Positions 25,233-34,892 of a stretch of DNA of 64,000 bases are shown piece after piece. The stretch comes from Pseudomonas sp. H3(2019) (GTDB lineage: Bacteria; Pseudomonadota; Gammaproteobacteria; Pseudomonadales; Pseudomonadaceae). The stretch is from positions 1-64,000 of the forward strand of contig NZ_VMSG01000016.1 of NCBI RefSeq assembly GCF_007713465.1. Direction: 5' to 3'. Each line of letters begins with the position of its first letter. The first letter of the stretch is position 1. The notes under the pieces are model-generated. The model did no database searches, was not told the DNA's origin, and worked only from the letters and a program-made list of their open reading frames with translations. The position numbers and the translations under genes are program-made.

Positions 25233-26102
25233 TTAATGGTTCTCTTCGTGCGCCATCGACAGGTAGACAATGGTCAGCATCATGAAGATAAACGCCTGCA
25301 GGGTGATGATCAGGATGTGGAACACAGCCCACGCCCACTGCAGCACAATGCCCAGGCCGCTAAGCCAGAGCAGGCCGCTGCCGAACATCACGGCGATCAG
25401 GATAAACACCAGCTCGCCAGCGTACATGTTGCCGAACAGACGCAGTGCCAGCGAGATTGGCTTGGCAATCAGCGTCACGAATTCCAGCAGGAAGTTCACC
25501 GGAATCAGCAGCGCCTGAACGAAAATGTTCTTGCTGCCGAACGGGTGCAGGGTCAGTTCGCCGATAAAACCGCCGATGCCCTTGATTTTGATGCTGTAGA
25601 AAATGATCAGCGCGAACACCGAGAAGGCCATGGCCAGCGTAGCGTTCGGATCGGTGGTCGATACGGCGCGGAACGGGATCTCGTGGTTGCCGGAAATGGC
25701 CGCAGCCAGTTGCGGGATCCAGTCGACCGGTACCAGGTCGATGGCGTTCATCATGAACACCCAGACGAAGATGGTCAGTGCCAAAGGTGCAACCACCGGG
25801 CTACGGCCATGGAAGCTGTCTTTCACGCTGCTGTCGACGAACTCGACCAATACTTCAACGAAGTTCTGCAAGGCACCTGGTACGCCGGAAGTCGCCTTCT
25901 TCGCCGCCATGCGGAAAAGAAGAACGAAGATCAGACCCAACGCGACCGACCAGCCGAGGGTATCGACGTGGAAAGCCCAGAAGCCCATTGCCTTGGCTTC
26001 TGCTGCGGTGTGGGCAAAGCCCCAGCCGCCGGTAGGTAGCTGACCGAAGGTCAGGTTTTGCAAGTGGTGCTGGATATAGCCCGAAGCGGATTCTGCTGCC
26101 AT
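25233..26102 (-). CDS. atpB: F1Fo ATP synthase a subunit
   Basis: The 289-residue membrane protein forms the proton half-channels. The essential Arg is in the LALRLFGNMYAGELV helix, and five to six membrane helices are visible. The C-terminus ends TIVYLSMAHEENH. It is the first structural gene of the ATP synthase operon after atpI and is needed, with the c-ring, for proton flow. Confidence 0.97.
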   Translation of the reverse strand: MAAESASGYIQHHLQNLTFGQLPTGGWGFAHTAAEAKAMGFWAFHVDTLGWSVALGLIFVLLFRMAAKKATSGVPGALQNFVEVLVEFVDSSVKDSFHGRSPVVAPLALTIFVWVFMMNAIDLVPVDWIPQLAAAISGNHEIPFRAVSTTDPNATLAMAFSVFALIIFYSIKIKGIGGFIGELTLHPFGSKNIFVQALLIPVNFLLEFVTLIAKPISLALRLFGNMYAGELVFILIAVMFGSGLLWLSGLGIVLQWAWAVFHILIITLQAFIFMMLTIVYLSMAHEENH

Positions 26103-26118
26103 GGTTGCCTCAAACGCC

Positions 26119-26529
26119 CTAAGGTCTCGAAAGTCTTGTTCTCATCAGCAGGGGAGCGAACCAGCTGACCAGTTGGGTCAGCACGAAGACGCCGAATACA
26201 GCTAGCGGCGCCAGTGGCTTCACACCTGCGAACGTCAATGCAAAGAGCACTGCCGTCAAAATCAGTTTGCCCGCCTCGCCGGCATAAAAAGACCGGACAA
26301 TGGCTTGAGCTGCTCGGGCGCCGGAAAACCGAAATGCCCTGTGAGCGAAATAAACATTGGGAAGCAAGGCTATCAGACCTCCGCAGAGTCCTGAGTATCC
26401 GGCTACGACTCCATGCCATCGCCAGAGCGCCAAAGCGGCAAGCAGCAAAACGACAAATTGTGCCAATAACACGGGAAAAACCGCCAAGCGATGGAACGGC
26501 AAGCGGTTTGGCGTGCGGGTTTCCATCAC
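26119..26529 (-). CDS. atpI: ATP synthase assembly protein AtpI
   Basis: This 136-residue protein has four predicted membrane segments (FPVLLAQFVVLLLAALALW, GLCGGLIALLPNVYFA and two C-terminal ones). AtpI helps to assemble the c-ring and is the usual first gene of the operon. The start is at 26,529, with GAGGAG about 10 nt upstream. The atp promoter is expected in the 26,530-26,674 gap. Confidence 0.9.
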   Translation of the reverse strand: MMETRTPNRLPFHRLAVFPVLLAQFVVLLLAALALWRWHGVVAGYSGLCGGLIALLPNVYFAHRAFRFSGARAAQAIVRSFYAGEAGKLILTAVLFALTFAGVKPLAPLAVFGVFVLTQLVSWFAPLLMRTRLSRP

Positions 26530-26603
26530 TTTTGCTCCTCAAAGGCCGGCTGCCAGAATTCAATAACTTGGCATAATTTGTGCCGACAAAATGCGCGCAG
26601 AGT

Positions 26604-26625
26604 ATAGGGGCGGTTCAGCCCCTAT
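26604..26625. other. 8-bp inverted repeat between parB and atpI
   Basis: ATAGGGGC-GGTTCA-GCCCCTAT forms a perfect stem-loop without a T-run on either side. It could be a weak terminator of parB's neighbour region or a binding site upstream of the atp operon. No gene is seen in this 145-bp gap. Confidence 0.5.
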
Positions 26626-26674
26626 TCAACTGTCAGGTAGTGATTTCGAACGTCGCGCTACATGAGGAAATGTT

Positions 26675-27547
26675 TCAGCGGATATGCGCGAGGACGCCTT
26701 GAAGCTCGTCTAGGGAGTTGTAACCAATCACCAACTGCCCTTTGCCCTTCTTCCCGTGGCGGATCTGCACCGCAGAGCCTAGGCGCTCTGCCAGGCGCTG
26801 TTCGAGACGAGCGATATCCGGGTCAGGTTTTGAGGGTTCGGCAGGCGCCGGTTTACCACTCAACCACTGGCGAACCAGGGCCTCGGTCTGACGCACGGTC
26901 AGGCCGCGTGCGACAACATGTCGCGCCCCCTCGACCTGTTGATTTTCCGGCAAACCGAGCAATGCACGGGCATGACCCATTTCCAGGTCGCCGTGGGACA
27001 GCATGGTCTTGATGACTTCCGGCAATGCAATCAGGCGCAACAAGTTGGCCACGGTCACGCGGGATTTGCCCACAGCCTCGGCGACTTGCTGCTGAGTCAG
27101 CTGGAATTCCTGCTGCAAACGCTGCAGGGCTACCGCTTCCTCGATCGGATTGAGGTCTTCGCGCTGAATGTTCTCGATCAGCGCCATGGCGATCGCGGTT
27201 TCATCCGGCACATCGCGCACCATCGCCGGAATGGTTTCCTGACCAGCCTGCTGGCTGGCGCGCCAGCGGCGTTCACCGGCGATGATTTCAAAGCGGCCGG
27301 CACCGATCGGACGAACCACGATCGGCTGCATCACGCCTTGAGCCTTGATCGACTGCGCCAGTTCTTCCAGCGCCTGGGGATCCATATCCCGACGCGGCTG
27401 GTATTTGCCGCGCTGGATCAGGTCCAGCGGCAGGTGTTGCAGCTCACGCTGATCGGCCTGCACCGCCAGCTCTTCAAGCGAACTGACGGTCGGACCACTC
27501 AGCAGTGCATCCAGTCCACGTCCGAGACCTCGTTTCTTGACGGCCAT
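26675..27547 (-). CDS. parB: Chromosome-partitioning protein ParB
   Basis: The 290-residue ParB/Spo0J protein has the CTP-binding part (LPLDLIQRGKYQPRRDMD; GERRWRAS), a central HTH (LTQQQVAEAVGKSRVTVANL) that binds parS, and a C-terminal dimerisation domain. It loads on parS sites such as the two in recF (39,105 and 39,735) and spreads on the DNA. It is 9 bp after parA. Confidence 0.97.
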   Translation of the reverse strand: MAVKKRGLGRGLDALLSGPTVSSLEELAVQADQRELQHLPLDLIQRGKYQPRRDMDPQALEELAQSIKAQGVMQPIVVRPIGAGRFEIIAGERRWRASQQAGQETIPAMVRDVPDETAIAMALIENIQREDLNPIEEAVALQRLQQEFQLTQQQVAEAVGKSRVTVANLLRLIALPEVIKTMLSHGDLEMGHARALLGLPENQQVEGARHVVARGLTVRQTEALVRQWLSGKPAPAEPSKPDPDIARLEQRLAERLGSAVQIRHGKKGKGQLVIGYNSLDELQGVLAHIR

Positions 27548-27556
27548 GGGGATTCC

Positions 27557-28354
27557 TTAAGTTGCCTGAGCAGCGGCAATGCGTGAATTTTTGCGTTGAC
27601 GACGAACCATCTCGCCCGCCAGGGCCAGATAGGCCAGTGCGCCACGGGATTGTTTGTCATAGGCCAACGCCGGCATGCCATAACTTGGCGCTTCGGCCAG
27701 ACGGATGTTGCGCGGTATCACGGTGTCGTACAGTTGCTCGCCGAAGTGTTCCTTGAGCTGCGCCGACACATCGTTCATCAGGCTCAGGCGCGGGTCATAC
27801 ATGGTCCGCAGCAGGCCTTCGATTTTCAGGTTCGGGTTCAGCAGTTCAGCGATGCGCTTGATGTTATCCACAAGGTCGCTCAAGCCTTCGAGCGCGAAAT
27901 ACTCGCACTGCATGGGGATAATCACCCCGTCGGAGGCAACCAGAGCATTGAGCGTAAGCATCGACAGCGACGGTGGGCAGTCGATCAAAATGTAATCGTA
28001 GTTCTCACGGATCGGCGCCAAAGCGCTGCGCAGACGGCTTTCCTTCATCTGCATTTCCAGCAGAACGACTTCAGCCGCGGTCAAATCGCGGTTGGCCGGC
28101 AACAACTGGTAACCACCGTGTTCGGAGAAGTGCATGGCCTGAGCCAGATCGCATTCGCCGATCAACAGGTCGTAGACCGAGTTTTCCAGACCGTGTTTAT
28201 CCACACCGCTACCCATGGTGGCGTTGCCCTGTGGATCAAGATCGATCAACAACACCCGGCGCTTGGTCGCGACCAGGGATGCTGCGAGGTTGATGCAGGT
28301 GGTGGTCTTGCCCACACCACCCTTTTGGTTCGCTATCGCGAATACCTTAGCCAT
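27557..28354 (-). CDS. parA: Chromosome-partitioning ATPase ParA (Soj)
   Basis: The protein of 265 residues starts MAKVFAIANQKGGVGKTT, with the deviant Walker A motif (KGGVGKT) of ParA/MinD proteins. DYILIDCPPS is the Walker B region. It works with ParB to separate newly copied origins. The start at 28,354 is chosen over an upstream ATG at 28,372 because the family begins at MAKV. It lies next to rsmG, as in P. aeruginosa. Confidence 0.96.
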   Translation of the reverse strand: MAKVFAIANQKGGVGKTTTCINLAASLVATKRRVLLIDLDPQGNATMGSGVDKHGLENSVYDLLIGECDLAQAMHFSEHGGYQLLPANRDLTAAEVVLLEMQMKESRLRSALAPIRENYDYILIDCPPSLSMLTLNALVASDGVIIPMQCEYFALEGLSDLVDNIKRIAELLNPNLKIEGLLRTMYDPRLSLMNDVSAQLKEHFGEQLYDTVIPRNIRLAEAPSYGMPALAYDKQSRGALAYLALAGEMVRRQRKNSRIAAAQAT

Positions 28355-28372
28355 TCTTGCTTGTGTTCCCAA

Positions 28373-29017
28373 TCATGCCGTGCGGCGCAGTATCAGCAGA
28401 TGGCGTTGGCCTTGGCAACCGGGTACGGCCAGGGCGTGTTCGCTATCGAGGTGGAAGTCTGCCGGCAATGCTACCAGCTCATCGGCGGGATGAACGCCCT
28501 TCATTGCCAGCCAACGTGTATCGCTATCGCCCAAGTGGCGAGTCCAGTTGCTGAAGTTCTCCATGCTGCTGAATGCCCGGGAAATGATCCCCTTGAACGG
28601 CAGTTCAGGCGTGAAGGCTTCGACGCGACTGTGGATAACTTGCAGGTTATCCAGTTTGAGTTCGAGTTTGACCTGAGTCAGGAAGCGGGTTTTCTTGCCG
28701 TTGCTGTCCAGGCACGTCACTTGCGACTCGGGAAACAGGATCGCCAGTGGAATACCCGGCATGCCGCCGCCGCTGCCAACATCCAGCCAGCGGCCGTTTT
28801 CGATGAAGGACATCACGCTCAGGCTGTCGAGCAGGTGCCGCGAAACCATTTCGTCCAGATCACGCACGGCCGTGAGGTTGTAGGCCTTGTTCCATTTGAT
28901 CAACAGGGCCAGATAACCCAGCAACTGCGCGTGCTGGGTTTCTGTCAGGTTCACACCGAGCTGGCGAGCACCTGTGGATAACTCTTCGGCGTGTTGCGAG
29001 GTGACCATCGAACTCAA
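28373..29017 (-). CDS. rsmG: 16S rRNA m7G527 methyltransferase
   Basis: RsmG (GidB) methylates G527 of 16S rRNA using SAM. The 214-residue protein carries the SAM-binding motif WLDVGSGGGMPGIPLAI at about residues 75-91. Its ATG overlaps the TGA of mnmG (ATGA). The order mnmG-rsmG-parA-parB is conserved near bacterial origins. Confidence 0.96.
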   Translation of the reverse strand: MSSMVTSQHAEELSTGARQLGVNLTETQHAQLLGYLALLIKWNKAYNLTAVRDLDEMVSRHLLDSLSVMSFIENGRWLDVGSGGGMPGIPLAILFPESQVTCLDSNGKKTRFLTQVKLELKLDNLQVIHSRVEAFTPELPFKGIISRAFSSMENFSNWTRHLGDSDTRWLAMKGVHPADELVALPADFHLDSEHALAVPGCQGQRHLLILRRTA

Positions 29018-30909
29018 GCGCTTTGCTCCAATTGACGGCCCGCGCCGCGTTTTTTCAAATGAATCATCAACAGCGAAATCGCTGCCGGGGTCACGCCCGG
29101 AATCCGCGAAGCCTGGCCCAGGGTCTCTGGACGGGTCGCACCGAGCTTGCTCTGGATCTCTTTGGAGAGACCGGAGATGTTTGTGTAATCGATATCCACA
29201 GGCAATTTGGTGTCTTCACTGGCCCGTAGGCGAGCAATTTCATCTTGCTGGCGATCGATGTAACCGGCGTATTTGGTCTTGATTTCGACCTGTTCGGCGA
29301 CCTGTGGATCTTCTGCACCGGCGCCGGTCACCGAGATCAGACCAGCGTAGTCGATTTCCGGACGGGTCAGCAGGTTCAGCAAGTTGTATTCGTGAGTCAA
29401 CGGCGTGCCGAACTTTTCAGCAATCGCATCGCCCTGCTCCGTACCGGGGCGAACCCAGGTGCTTTTCAGGCGTTGCTCTTCCAGTTCGATGCTTTCGCGT
29501 TTTTTGCAGAAAGCCGCCCAGCGCACGTCATCCACCAGACCCAGTTCGCGACCTTTTTCGGTCAAGCGCAGGTCGGCGTTATCTTCGCGCAGGATCAAAC
29601 GGTATTCGGCGCGGGACGTGAACATCCGATACGGTTCCTGGGTTCCCAGGGTAATCAGGTCATCGACCAATACCCCGATGTACGCTTCGTCGCGACGCGG
29701 GCACCAGCTGTCTTTGCCCTGGGCACGCAATGCTGCGTTGGCCCCGGCCAGCAAACCTTGGGCCCCGGCTTCTTCGTAACCGGTGGTGCCGTTGATTTGC
29801 CCGGCGAAGAACAGGCCGCCGATGACTTTGGTTTCGAGGCTGTACTTCAGGTCACGCGGATCGAAGTAGTCGTACTCGATGGCGTAGCCCGGGCGAACGA
29901 TATGGGCGTTTTCCATGCCGCGAATCGACTGCACGATCTGCAATTGCACGTCGAACGGCAAGGATGTGGATATCCCGTTCGGGTACAGCTCGTGGGTGGT
30001 CAAACCTTCCGGCTCGATGAAAACCTGATGGCTTTCCTTGTCGGCAAAGCGATGGATCTTGTCTTCGATCGACGGGCAATAACGCGGGCCAATACCTTCG
30101 ATCACTCCGGAATACATCGGCGAACGGTCAAGGTTCGAAGCAATGATCTCGTGAGTTCGGGCGTTGGTGTGGGTAATCCAGCAACTGACCTGTGCGGGAT
30201 GCTGTTCTTTGGAACCCAGGAACGACATCACCGGAATCGGTGTATCACCAGGTTGCTCGGTCATGACCGAGAAATCCACAGAACGGCCATCGATACGCGG
30301 TGGCGTACCGGTTTTCAGGCGACCCACGCGCAAAGGCAGTTCACGCAGACGATGTGCCAGGGCGATCGATGGTGGATCGCCAGCACGACCGCCGGAATAG
30401 TTCTGCATACCGATGTGGATAAGTCCACCGAGGAAGGTGCCTGTGGTCAACACCACTGAATCCGCGAAGAACCGCAGGCCCATTTGGGTGACAACACCAC
30501 GCACTTGTTCCTGTTCGACGATCAGGTCGTCGGCCGCCTGTTGAAATATCCACAGGTTCGGCTGGTTCTCGAGAATCTCGCGTACAGCGGCCTTGTACAG
30601 AACGCGGTCGGCCTGGGCGCGAGTAGCGCGCACGGCTGGGCCTTTGCGGCTGTTCAAGACGCGAAACTGAATACCACCTTTATCGGTCGCCATGGCCATC
30701 GCACCGCCAAGGGCATCAATTTCCTTGACCAGATGGCTTTTGCCGATCCCGCCAATCGCGGGGTTGCAGCTCATTGCTCCGAGGGTTTCCACGTTATGCG
30801 TCAGCAACAGGGTTTTTGCCCCCATACGTGCTGATGCAAGTGCTGCCTCGGTACCGGCATGACCGCCGCCGATGACGATCACTTCAAAACGGGAAGGGAA
30901 ATCCACCAC
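29014..30909 (-). CDS. mnmG: tRNA uridine-5-carboxymethylaminomethyl enzyme MnmG
   Basis: The 631-residue FAD enzyme (GidA) modifies wobble uridine 34 of several tRNAs together with MnmE. The FAD fold is seen in VIVIGGGHAGTEAALASARM, and TTGTFLGGLIHIG and GLFFAGQINGTTGYEEAGAQ are family signatures. The C-terminal helical domain contacts MnmE. It is followed by rsmG in an overlapping reading frame. Confidence 0.97.
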   Translation of the reverse strand: MVDFPSRFEVIVIGGGHAGTEAALASARMGAKTLLLTHNVETLGAMSCNPAIGGIGKSHLVKEIDALGGAMAMATDKGGIQFRVLNSRKGPAVRATRAQADRVLYKAAVREILENQPNLWIFQQAADDLIVEQEQVRGVVTQMGLRFFADSVVLTTGTFLGGLIHIGMQNYSGGRAGDPPSIALAHRLRELPLRVGRLKTGTPPRIDGRSVDFSVMTEQPGDTPIPVMSFLGSKEQHPAQVSCWITHTNARTHEIIASNLDRSPMYSGVIEGIGPRYCPSIEDKIHRFADKESHQVFIEPEGLTTHELYPNGISTSLPFDVQLQIVQSIRGMENAHIVRPGYAIEYDYFDPRDLKYSLETKVIGGLFFAGQINGTTGYEEAGAQGLLAGANAALRAQGKDSWCPRRDEAYIGVLVDDLITLGTQEPYRMFTSRAEYRLILREDNADLRLTEKGRELGLVDDVRWAAFCKKRESIELEEQRLKSTWVRPGTEQGDAIAEKFGTPLTHEYNLLNLLTRPEIDYAGLISVTGAGAEDPQVAEQVEIKTKYAGYIDRQQDEIARLRASEDTKLPVDIDYTNISGLSKEIQSKLGATRPETLGQASRIPGVTPAAISLLMIHLKKRGAGRQLEQSA

Positions 30910-31019
30910 GCACCTCGTGCCTGCTTCAGTTGGGTAATCAGGAATAGTTTGAGCTCAGGTTTTCGGACCTGGTCGACAAGTATAGGGACTTCGCCCTTCC
31001 TAAAGAACCCTTTGCACAA

Positions 31020-31330
31020 AATTTAACCAGCTGTGGAGAAGTCGGGGTAATAGAAATTAAAAAGAGAGAAATTTATTAAATCTTTGTTTTTATGTTTATT
31101 TCTACTGCGCTACCTTTCTGTGGATAGATTCATATAGCCCTTTATTTTCAATGTGTACAGCGATTCAAAACCCTGTGGTCATGTGCCGATGAGGCCCTTG
31201 GATAACCGGTGTAAGCCTGTGGATTAAAGGGGTGGTTATCCACAGAGGTGATTTTCCTCAGTTTTGAGGCCCTGTTATCAACTGTGCTCAGTGGCAGTTA
31301 TTCACAGGGCTTAATCCACAGAAAAGCGCT
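31020..31330. other. Origin-like region between mnmG and mnmE
   Basis: The 602-bp gap has an AT-rich stretch at about 31,040-31,100, a TTATCCACA box at 31,236 and near matches at 31,120 (TGTGGATAG) and 31,298 (TTATTCACA). No gene was found. An AT-rich unwinding element with DnaA boxes next to mnmG (gidA) resembles E. coli oriC in position. A second replication origin was reported in Pseudomonas, but whether it maps here is not certain from the sequence. Confidence 0.5.
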
Positions 31331-31416
31331 GAATAGGGCAAATTCCGCCCACGGAAAAACCACCGAAGCGGTCGATGCCGCTCGGCAATGCGAAAAATCT
31401 GGGGGGATACACGGAT

Positions 31417-31497
31417 TGGTGGGAGCTGGCTTGCCTGCGATTTAAGCAACACGGCGTGTCTGACACGCCGCCTCGCGAGCAAGCTCGGCTCCTACGG
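31417..31497. repeat. REP-like repeat upstream of mnmE end
   Basis: TGGGAGCTGGCTTGCCTGCGAT at the left and GCAAGCTCGGCTCCTAC at the right enclose the hairpin CGGCGTGTC-T-GACACGCCG. This is a common Pseudomonas intergenic repeat. It lies right after the mnmE stop codon. Confidence 0.75.
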
Positions 31498-31511
31498 AGG
31501 GAGAGGTGAGG

Positions 31512-32882
31512 TTATTTACCGATACAGAAGCTGGAAAAGATCCTGCCCAACAGATCGTCGGAGCTGAATTCGCCGGTAATTTCACCCAGCGACTGCTGTG
31601 CCTGACGCAAATCTTCAGCCAGCAGCTCTCCGGCACCGGCCAAGGTCAGCTGCGCGCGGCCATGTTCGAGTGAAGCACTGGCATGGCGCAGGGCTTCCAG
31701 GTGACGCCGGCGGGCGCTGAAGCTGCTTTCCGAGGTTTGCTCATAGCCCATGCAGGCCTTGAGATGATCGCGCAGCAACTCCAGGCCTTCACCTGCTGAC
31801 CTGGCGCTCAGACTGATGGTGACATGGCCATCTTCACTGACTTCCAGCGCTATCGCTTCACCGGTCAGGTCTGCCTTGTTGCGGATCAAGGTCACTTTGG
31901 CCGGATCCGGGCGCTGTTCGAGGAATTCAGGCCACAAGGCAAAAGGATCGAGCGCTTCAGGCGCAGTGGCATCGACCACCAGCAACACCCGATCTGCCTC
32001 GCTGATGGCTTTCAATGCCCGTTCCACACCGATTTTCTCGACCTGGTCTTCGGTGTCGCGCAAGCCAGCCGTGTCGACCACATGCAGCGGCATACCGTCG
32101 ATGTGGATATGTTCGCGCAGGATGTCCCGGGTCGTGCCGGCAATCTCGGTAACAATTGCCGCTTCACGGCCGGCCAATGCGTTGAGCAGACTGGATTTGC
32201 CGGCGTTAGGACGACCGGCAATCACCACGGTCATGCCGTCACGCAGCAATGCGCCCTGCCCGGCTTCACGCAACACGGTGGATAACTCATCGCGCACCGC
32301 ATCGAGCATCTTCAGCACGTGGCCATCGGCAAGGAAATCGATTTCTTCTTCAGGGAAGTCGATTGCCGCCTCAACATAGATCCGCAGTGCAATCAATTGC
32401 TCGGTGAGGTTATGCACACGCTGCGAAAATGCGCCTTGCAACGAACGCAGTGCATTTCGGGCAGCCTGTGCAGAACTCGCTTCGATCAAATCGGCGATGG
32501 CTTCGGCCTGGGCCAGGTCGAGTTTGTCGTTGAGGAAGGCGCGTTCGCTGAATTCACCCGGCCGGGCCAGACGGCAACCCAATTGCAGGCAGCGCTGCAG
32601 CAACATATCCAGAACGATCGGACCGCCGTGGCCCTGGAGTTCCAGCACATCTTCGCCGGTGAACGAATTCGGTCCAGGAAAATACAAGGCGATGCCTTCG
32701 TCCAGCACTTCCTCGTTTTCACTGAGAAACGGGCCGTAATGGGCGAATCGCGGTTTCAGTTCGCGCCCGCTGATGGCTTTCGCCGCAGCACTCGCCAGCG
32801 GACCGGAAATACGGACGATACCGACACCGCCACGGCCTTGAGCAGTGGCGACGGCGGCAATGGTTTCACGAGGAGTGCTCAT
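31512..32882 (-). CDS. mnmE: tRNA modification GTPase MnmE
   Basis: The 456-residue protein has the N-terminal tetrahydrofolate-binding domain (MSTPRETIAAVATAQGRGGV), a helical domain, and a G domain with G1 GRPNAGKSSLLNAL and G3 DTAGLRDTEDQVE. The C-terminus FCIGK supplies the conserved Cys. It forms the U34-modifying complex with MnmG. It is separated from yidC by a terminator. Confidence 0.97.
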   Translation of the reverse strand: MSTPRETIAAVATAQGRGGVGIVRISGPLASAAAKAISGRELKPRFAHYGPFLSENEEVLDEGIALYFPGPNSFTGEDVLELQGHGGPIVLDMLLQRCLQLGCRLARPGEFSERAFLNDKLDLAQAEAIADLIEASSAQAARNALRSLQGAFSQRVHNLTEQLIALRIYVEAAIDFPEEEIDFLADGHVLKMLDAVRDELSTVLREAGQGALLRDGMTVVIAGRPNAGKSSLLNALAGREAAIVTEIAGTTRDILREHIHIDGMPLHVVDTAGLRDTEDQVEKIGVERALKAISEADRVLLVVDATAPEALDPFALWPEFLEQRPDPAKVTLIRNKADLTGEAIALEVSEDGHVTISLSARSAGEGLELLRDHLKACMGYEQTSESSFSARRRHLEALRHASASLEHGRAQLTLAGAGELLAEDLRQAQQSLGEITGEFSSDDLLGRIFSSFCIGK

Positions 32883-32913
32883 GATTCGATATCCAGATAA
32901 AAATGACGGATAG

Positions 32914-32940
32914 CAAAACGCCCCACTAGGGGGCGTTTTG
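32914..32940. terminator. Terminator between yidC and mnmE
   Basis: AAAACGCCCC-ACTAG-GGGGCGTTTT forms a strong stem with A and T flanks on both strands. On the minus strand it ends the rpmH-rnpA-yidD-yidC unit. Confidence 0.8.
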
Positions 32941-32961
32941 AGTGGTTATCCACAGAGTAAG

Positions 32962-34644
32962 TTATGCAGCCGCTTTTTTGGTAGCCGCTTCAATCTTACG
33001 TGTGATGTACCACTGTTGGGTGATGGACAGGCAGTTGTTCACAACCCAGTACAGCACCAGCCCCGCCGGGAACCACAGGAAGAAGAAGGTGAAGATGATT
33101 GGCATCAGCTTCATCACCTTGGCCTGCATCGGATCCGGAGGAGTCGGGTTCAGCTGCTGCTGGATGAACATGGTTGCGCCCATGATGATCGGCAGAATGA
33201 AGAACGGATCCTTGATCGACAGGTCGGTAATCCACAGCATGAACGGTGCCTGGCGCATTTCCACGCTTTCCAGGAGTACCCAGTACAGCGAAAGGAAAAC
33301 CGGCATCTGCACGAGGATTGGCAAGCAACCACCCAGCGGATTGATCTTCTCTTTCTTGTACAGCTCCATCATGGCTTGCGACATTTTCTGCCGGTCATCG
33401 CCATGTTGTTCTTTCAGCGCAGCCAGTTTCGGCGCCACTGCACGCATGCGCGCCATGGATTTGTAGCTGGCCGCCGACAGCGGGAAGAAGATCCCCTTGA
33501 TCAGCATGGTCAGGAAGATGATCGACCAGCCCCAGTTGCCAACGATCGCATGGATGTGTTGCAGCAGCCAGAAGATCGGCTGGGCGATAAACCACAGAAT
33601 GCCGTAGTCGACTGTCAGTTCCAGACCTGGGGATAACTCTTTCAGTATCGCCTGGCTTTTCGGACCTGCGTACAACGTAGCGCTGGTTTCAGCCTTGGCA
33701 CCTGGCGCAACGGACAATACCGGGCCAGTGAAACCGATGATGTAGTTGCCTTGGCTGTCTTTGCGAGTCTGCACCACGTTGCTGTCGTTCTTGGCTGGAA
33801 TCCAGGCAGTCACGAAGTAGTGTTGCAGCCAGGCGACCCAGCCACCGTTAACGGTTTCTTTCAACGACGCCTTGTCGATATCTTTCATCGACACTTTTTT
33901 GTACGGCTCTGCACTTGTCCACAGGGCAGCGCCCAGGTAAGTCGCAGTACCGGTAGCGGTTGTGGAAGAAGGATCGGCACTTGCATCGCGCTTGAGCTGG
34001 GCAAACAGGTTGCCAGTCCAGGCTTTATCGCTGGTGTTGTCGATCAGATAGGTGACTTTCAGATCGTACAGACCGCGAGTAAAGCTGAAGCGCTTGATGT
34101 AATTAACACCAGCGTCGCTGAATTTCAGGTCAACGTTGAGCTGGTTCTGGCCATCAGCCAGTTGATAAGTCTTCTGTTCAGTCGAGTAAACCGGACGACC
34201 GGTAGGGCGAGCATCCGGACCGTTGGTACCGGTCAGGCCGCTTTGGGCCAGGTAAGTACGTTCGCCACCGTTATCAAACAGCTGGAACGGAATTTCCGGA
34301 TGGTCCTGACGACGTGGATACAGCGGCAGCATCAGCTGGGCGATATCACCACCTTGAGGATCGATAGCCAGTTCGAGCACATCCGTTTTGACATGGATGA
34401 GATCTTTATTGGTGACTACCGGCGTTGCGGCAGGGGCACTGATATCGGTATTCGCGCTGGGTACATCGGCACTGGCGGCAGCATTGTTACCAAGTGGCGT
34501 GTCCGGAATAGCCGGGGCAGCCTGATTGGAAGCAACATTCTGAGTCGGCAGGGCAGCCTGACCATAGTCCTGGTTCCATTTCAGAACCATAACGTAGGAC
34601 ACGATTGCCAGGGCGACGATCAGGATCGTGCGTTTAATATCCAT
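32962..34644 (-). CDS. yidC: Membrane protein insertase YidC
   Basis: The 560-residue Oxa1-family insertase has an N-terminal membrane anchor (ILIVALAIVSYVMVL), a large periplasmic domain (60-340) and five C-terminal membrane segments including GWSIIFLTMLIKGIFFPLS and GCLPILVQMPVFLSLY. It inserts inner-membrane proteins, including Fo subunits. The gene follows yidD by 2 bp. Confidence 0.97.
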   Translation of the reverse strand: MDIKRTILIVALAIVSYVMVLKWNQDYGQAALPTQNVASNQAAPAIPDTPLGNNAAASADVPSANTDISAPAATPVVTNKDLIHVKTDVLELAIDPQGGDIAQLMLPLYPRRQDHPEIPFQLFDNGGERTYLAQSGLTGTNGPDARPTGRPVYSTEQKTYQLADGQNQLNVDLKFSDAGVNYIKRFSFTRGLYDLKVTYLIDNTSDKAWTGNLFAQLKRDASADPSSTTATGTATYLGAALWTSAEPYKKVSMKDIDKASLKETVNGGWVAWLQHYFVTAWIPAKNDSNVVQTRKDSQGNYIIGFTGPVLSVAPGAKAETSATLYAGPKSQAILKELSPGLELTVDYGILWFIAQPIFWLLQHIHAIVGNWGWSIIFLTMLIKGIFFPLSAASYKSMARMRAVAPKLAALKEQHGDDRQKMSQAMMELYKKEKINPLGGCLPILVQMPVFLSLYWVLLESVEMRQAPFMLWITDLSIKDPFFILPIIMGATMFIQQQLNPTPPDPMQAKVMKLMPIIFTFFFLWFPAGLVLYWVVNNCLSITQQWYITRKIEAATKKAAA

Positions 34645-34646
34645 GA

Positions 34647-34892
34647 TTACTCGGCCATCGAAGAAGAACGGGAGGTAGGGATAGATGGAACCGGGTCATA
34701 ACCACCGGGATTCCACGGATGACAGCGACCTAAACGACGAAAGGTCAGCCAGCCACCGCGCAGAAGGCCATGATTTTCTATGGCTTCATACGCGTAGCAG
34801 GAACAACTGGGGTAGAAACGACAGTGGCTGGCCATCAAAGGACTAATGGCATAGCGATAAAACTGGATCGGAACGAGCGCCAGTTTACGCAT
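34647..34892 (-). CDS. yidD: Membrane protein insertion efficiency factor YidD
   Basis: The 81-residue protein has the YidD signature: ISPLMASHCRFYPSCSCYAYEAIENHG and GWLTFRRLGRCHPWNPGGYDPVP, with the conserved Cys and Trp-Asn-Pro. It starts within the last 8 bp of rnpA, so the two are coupled, and ends 2 bp before yidC. It helps YidC-dependent insertion. Confidence 0.95.
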   Translation of the reverse strand: MRKLALVPIQFYRYAISPLMASHCRFYPSCSCYAYEAIENHGLLRGGWLTFRRLGRCHPWNPGGYDPVPSIPTSRSSSMAE

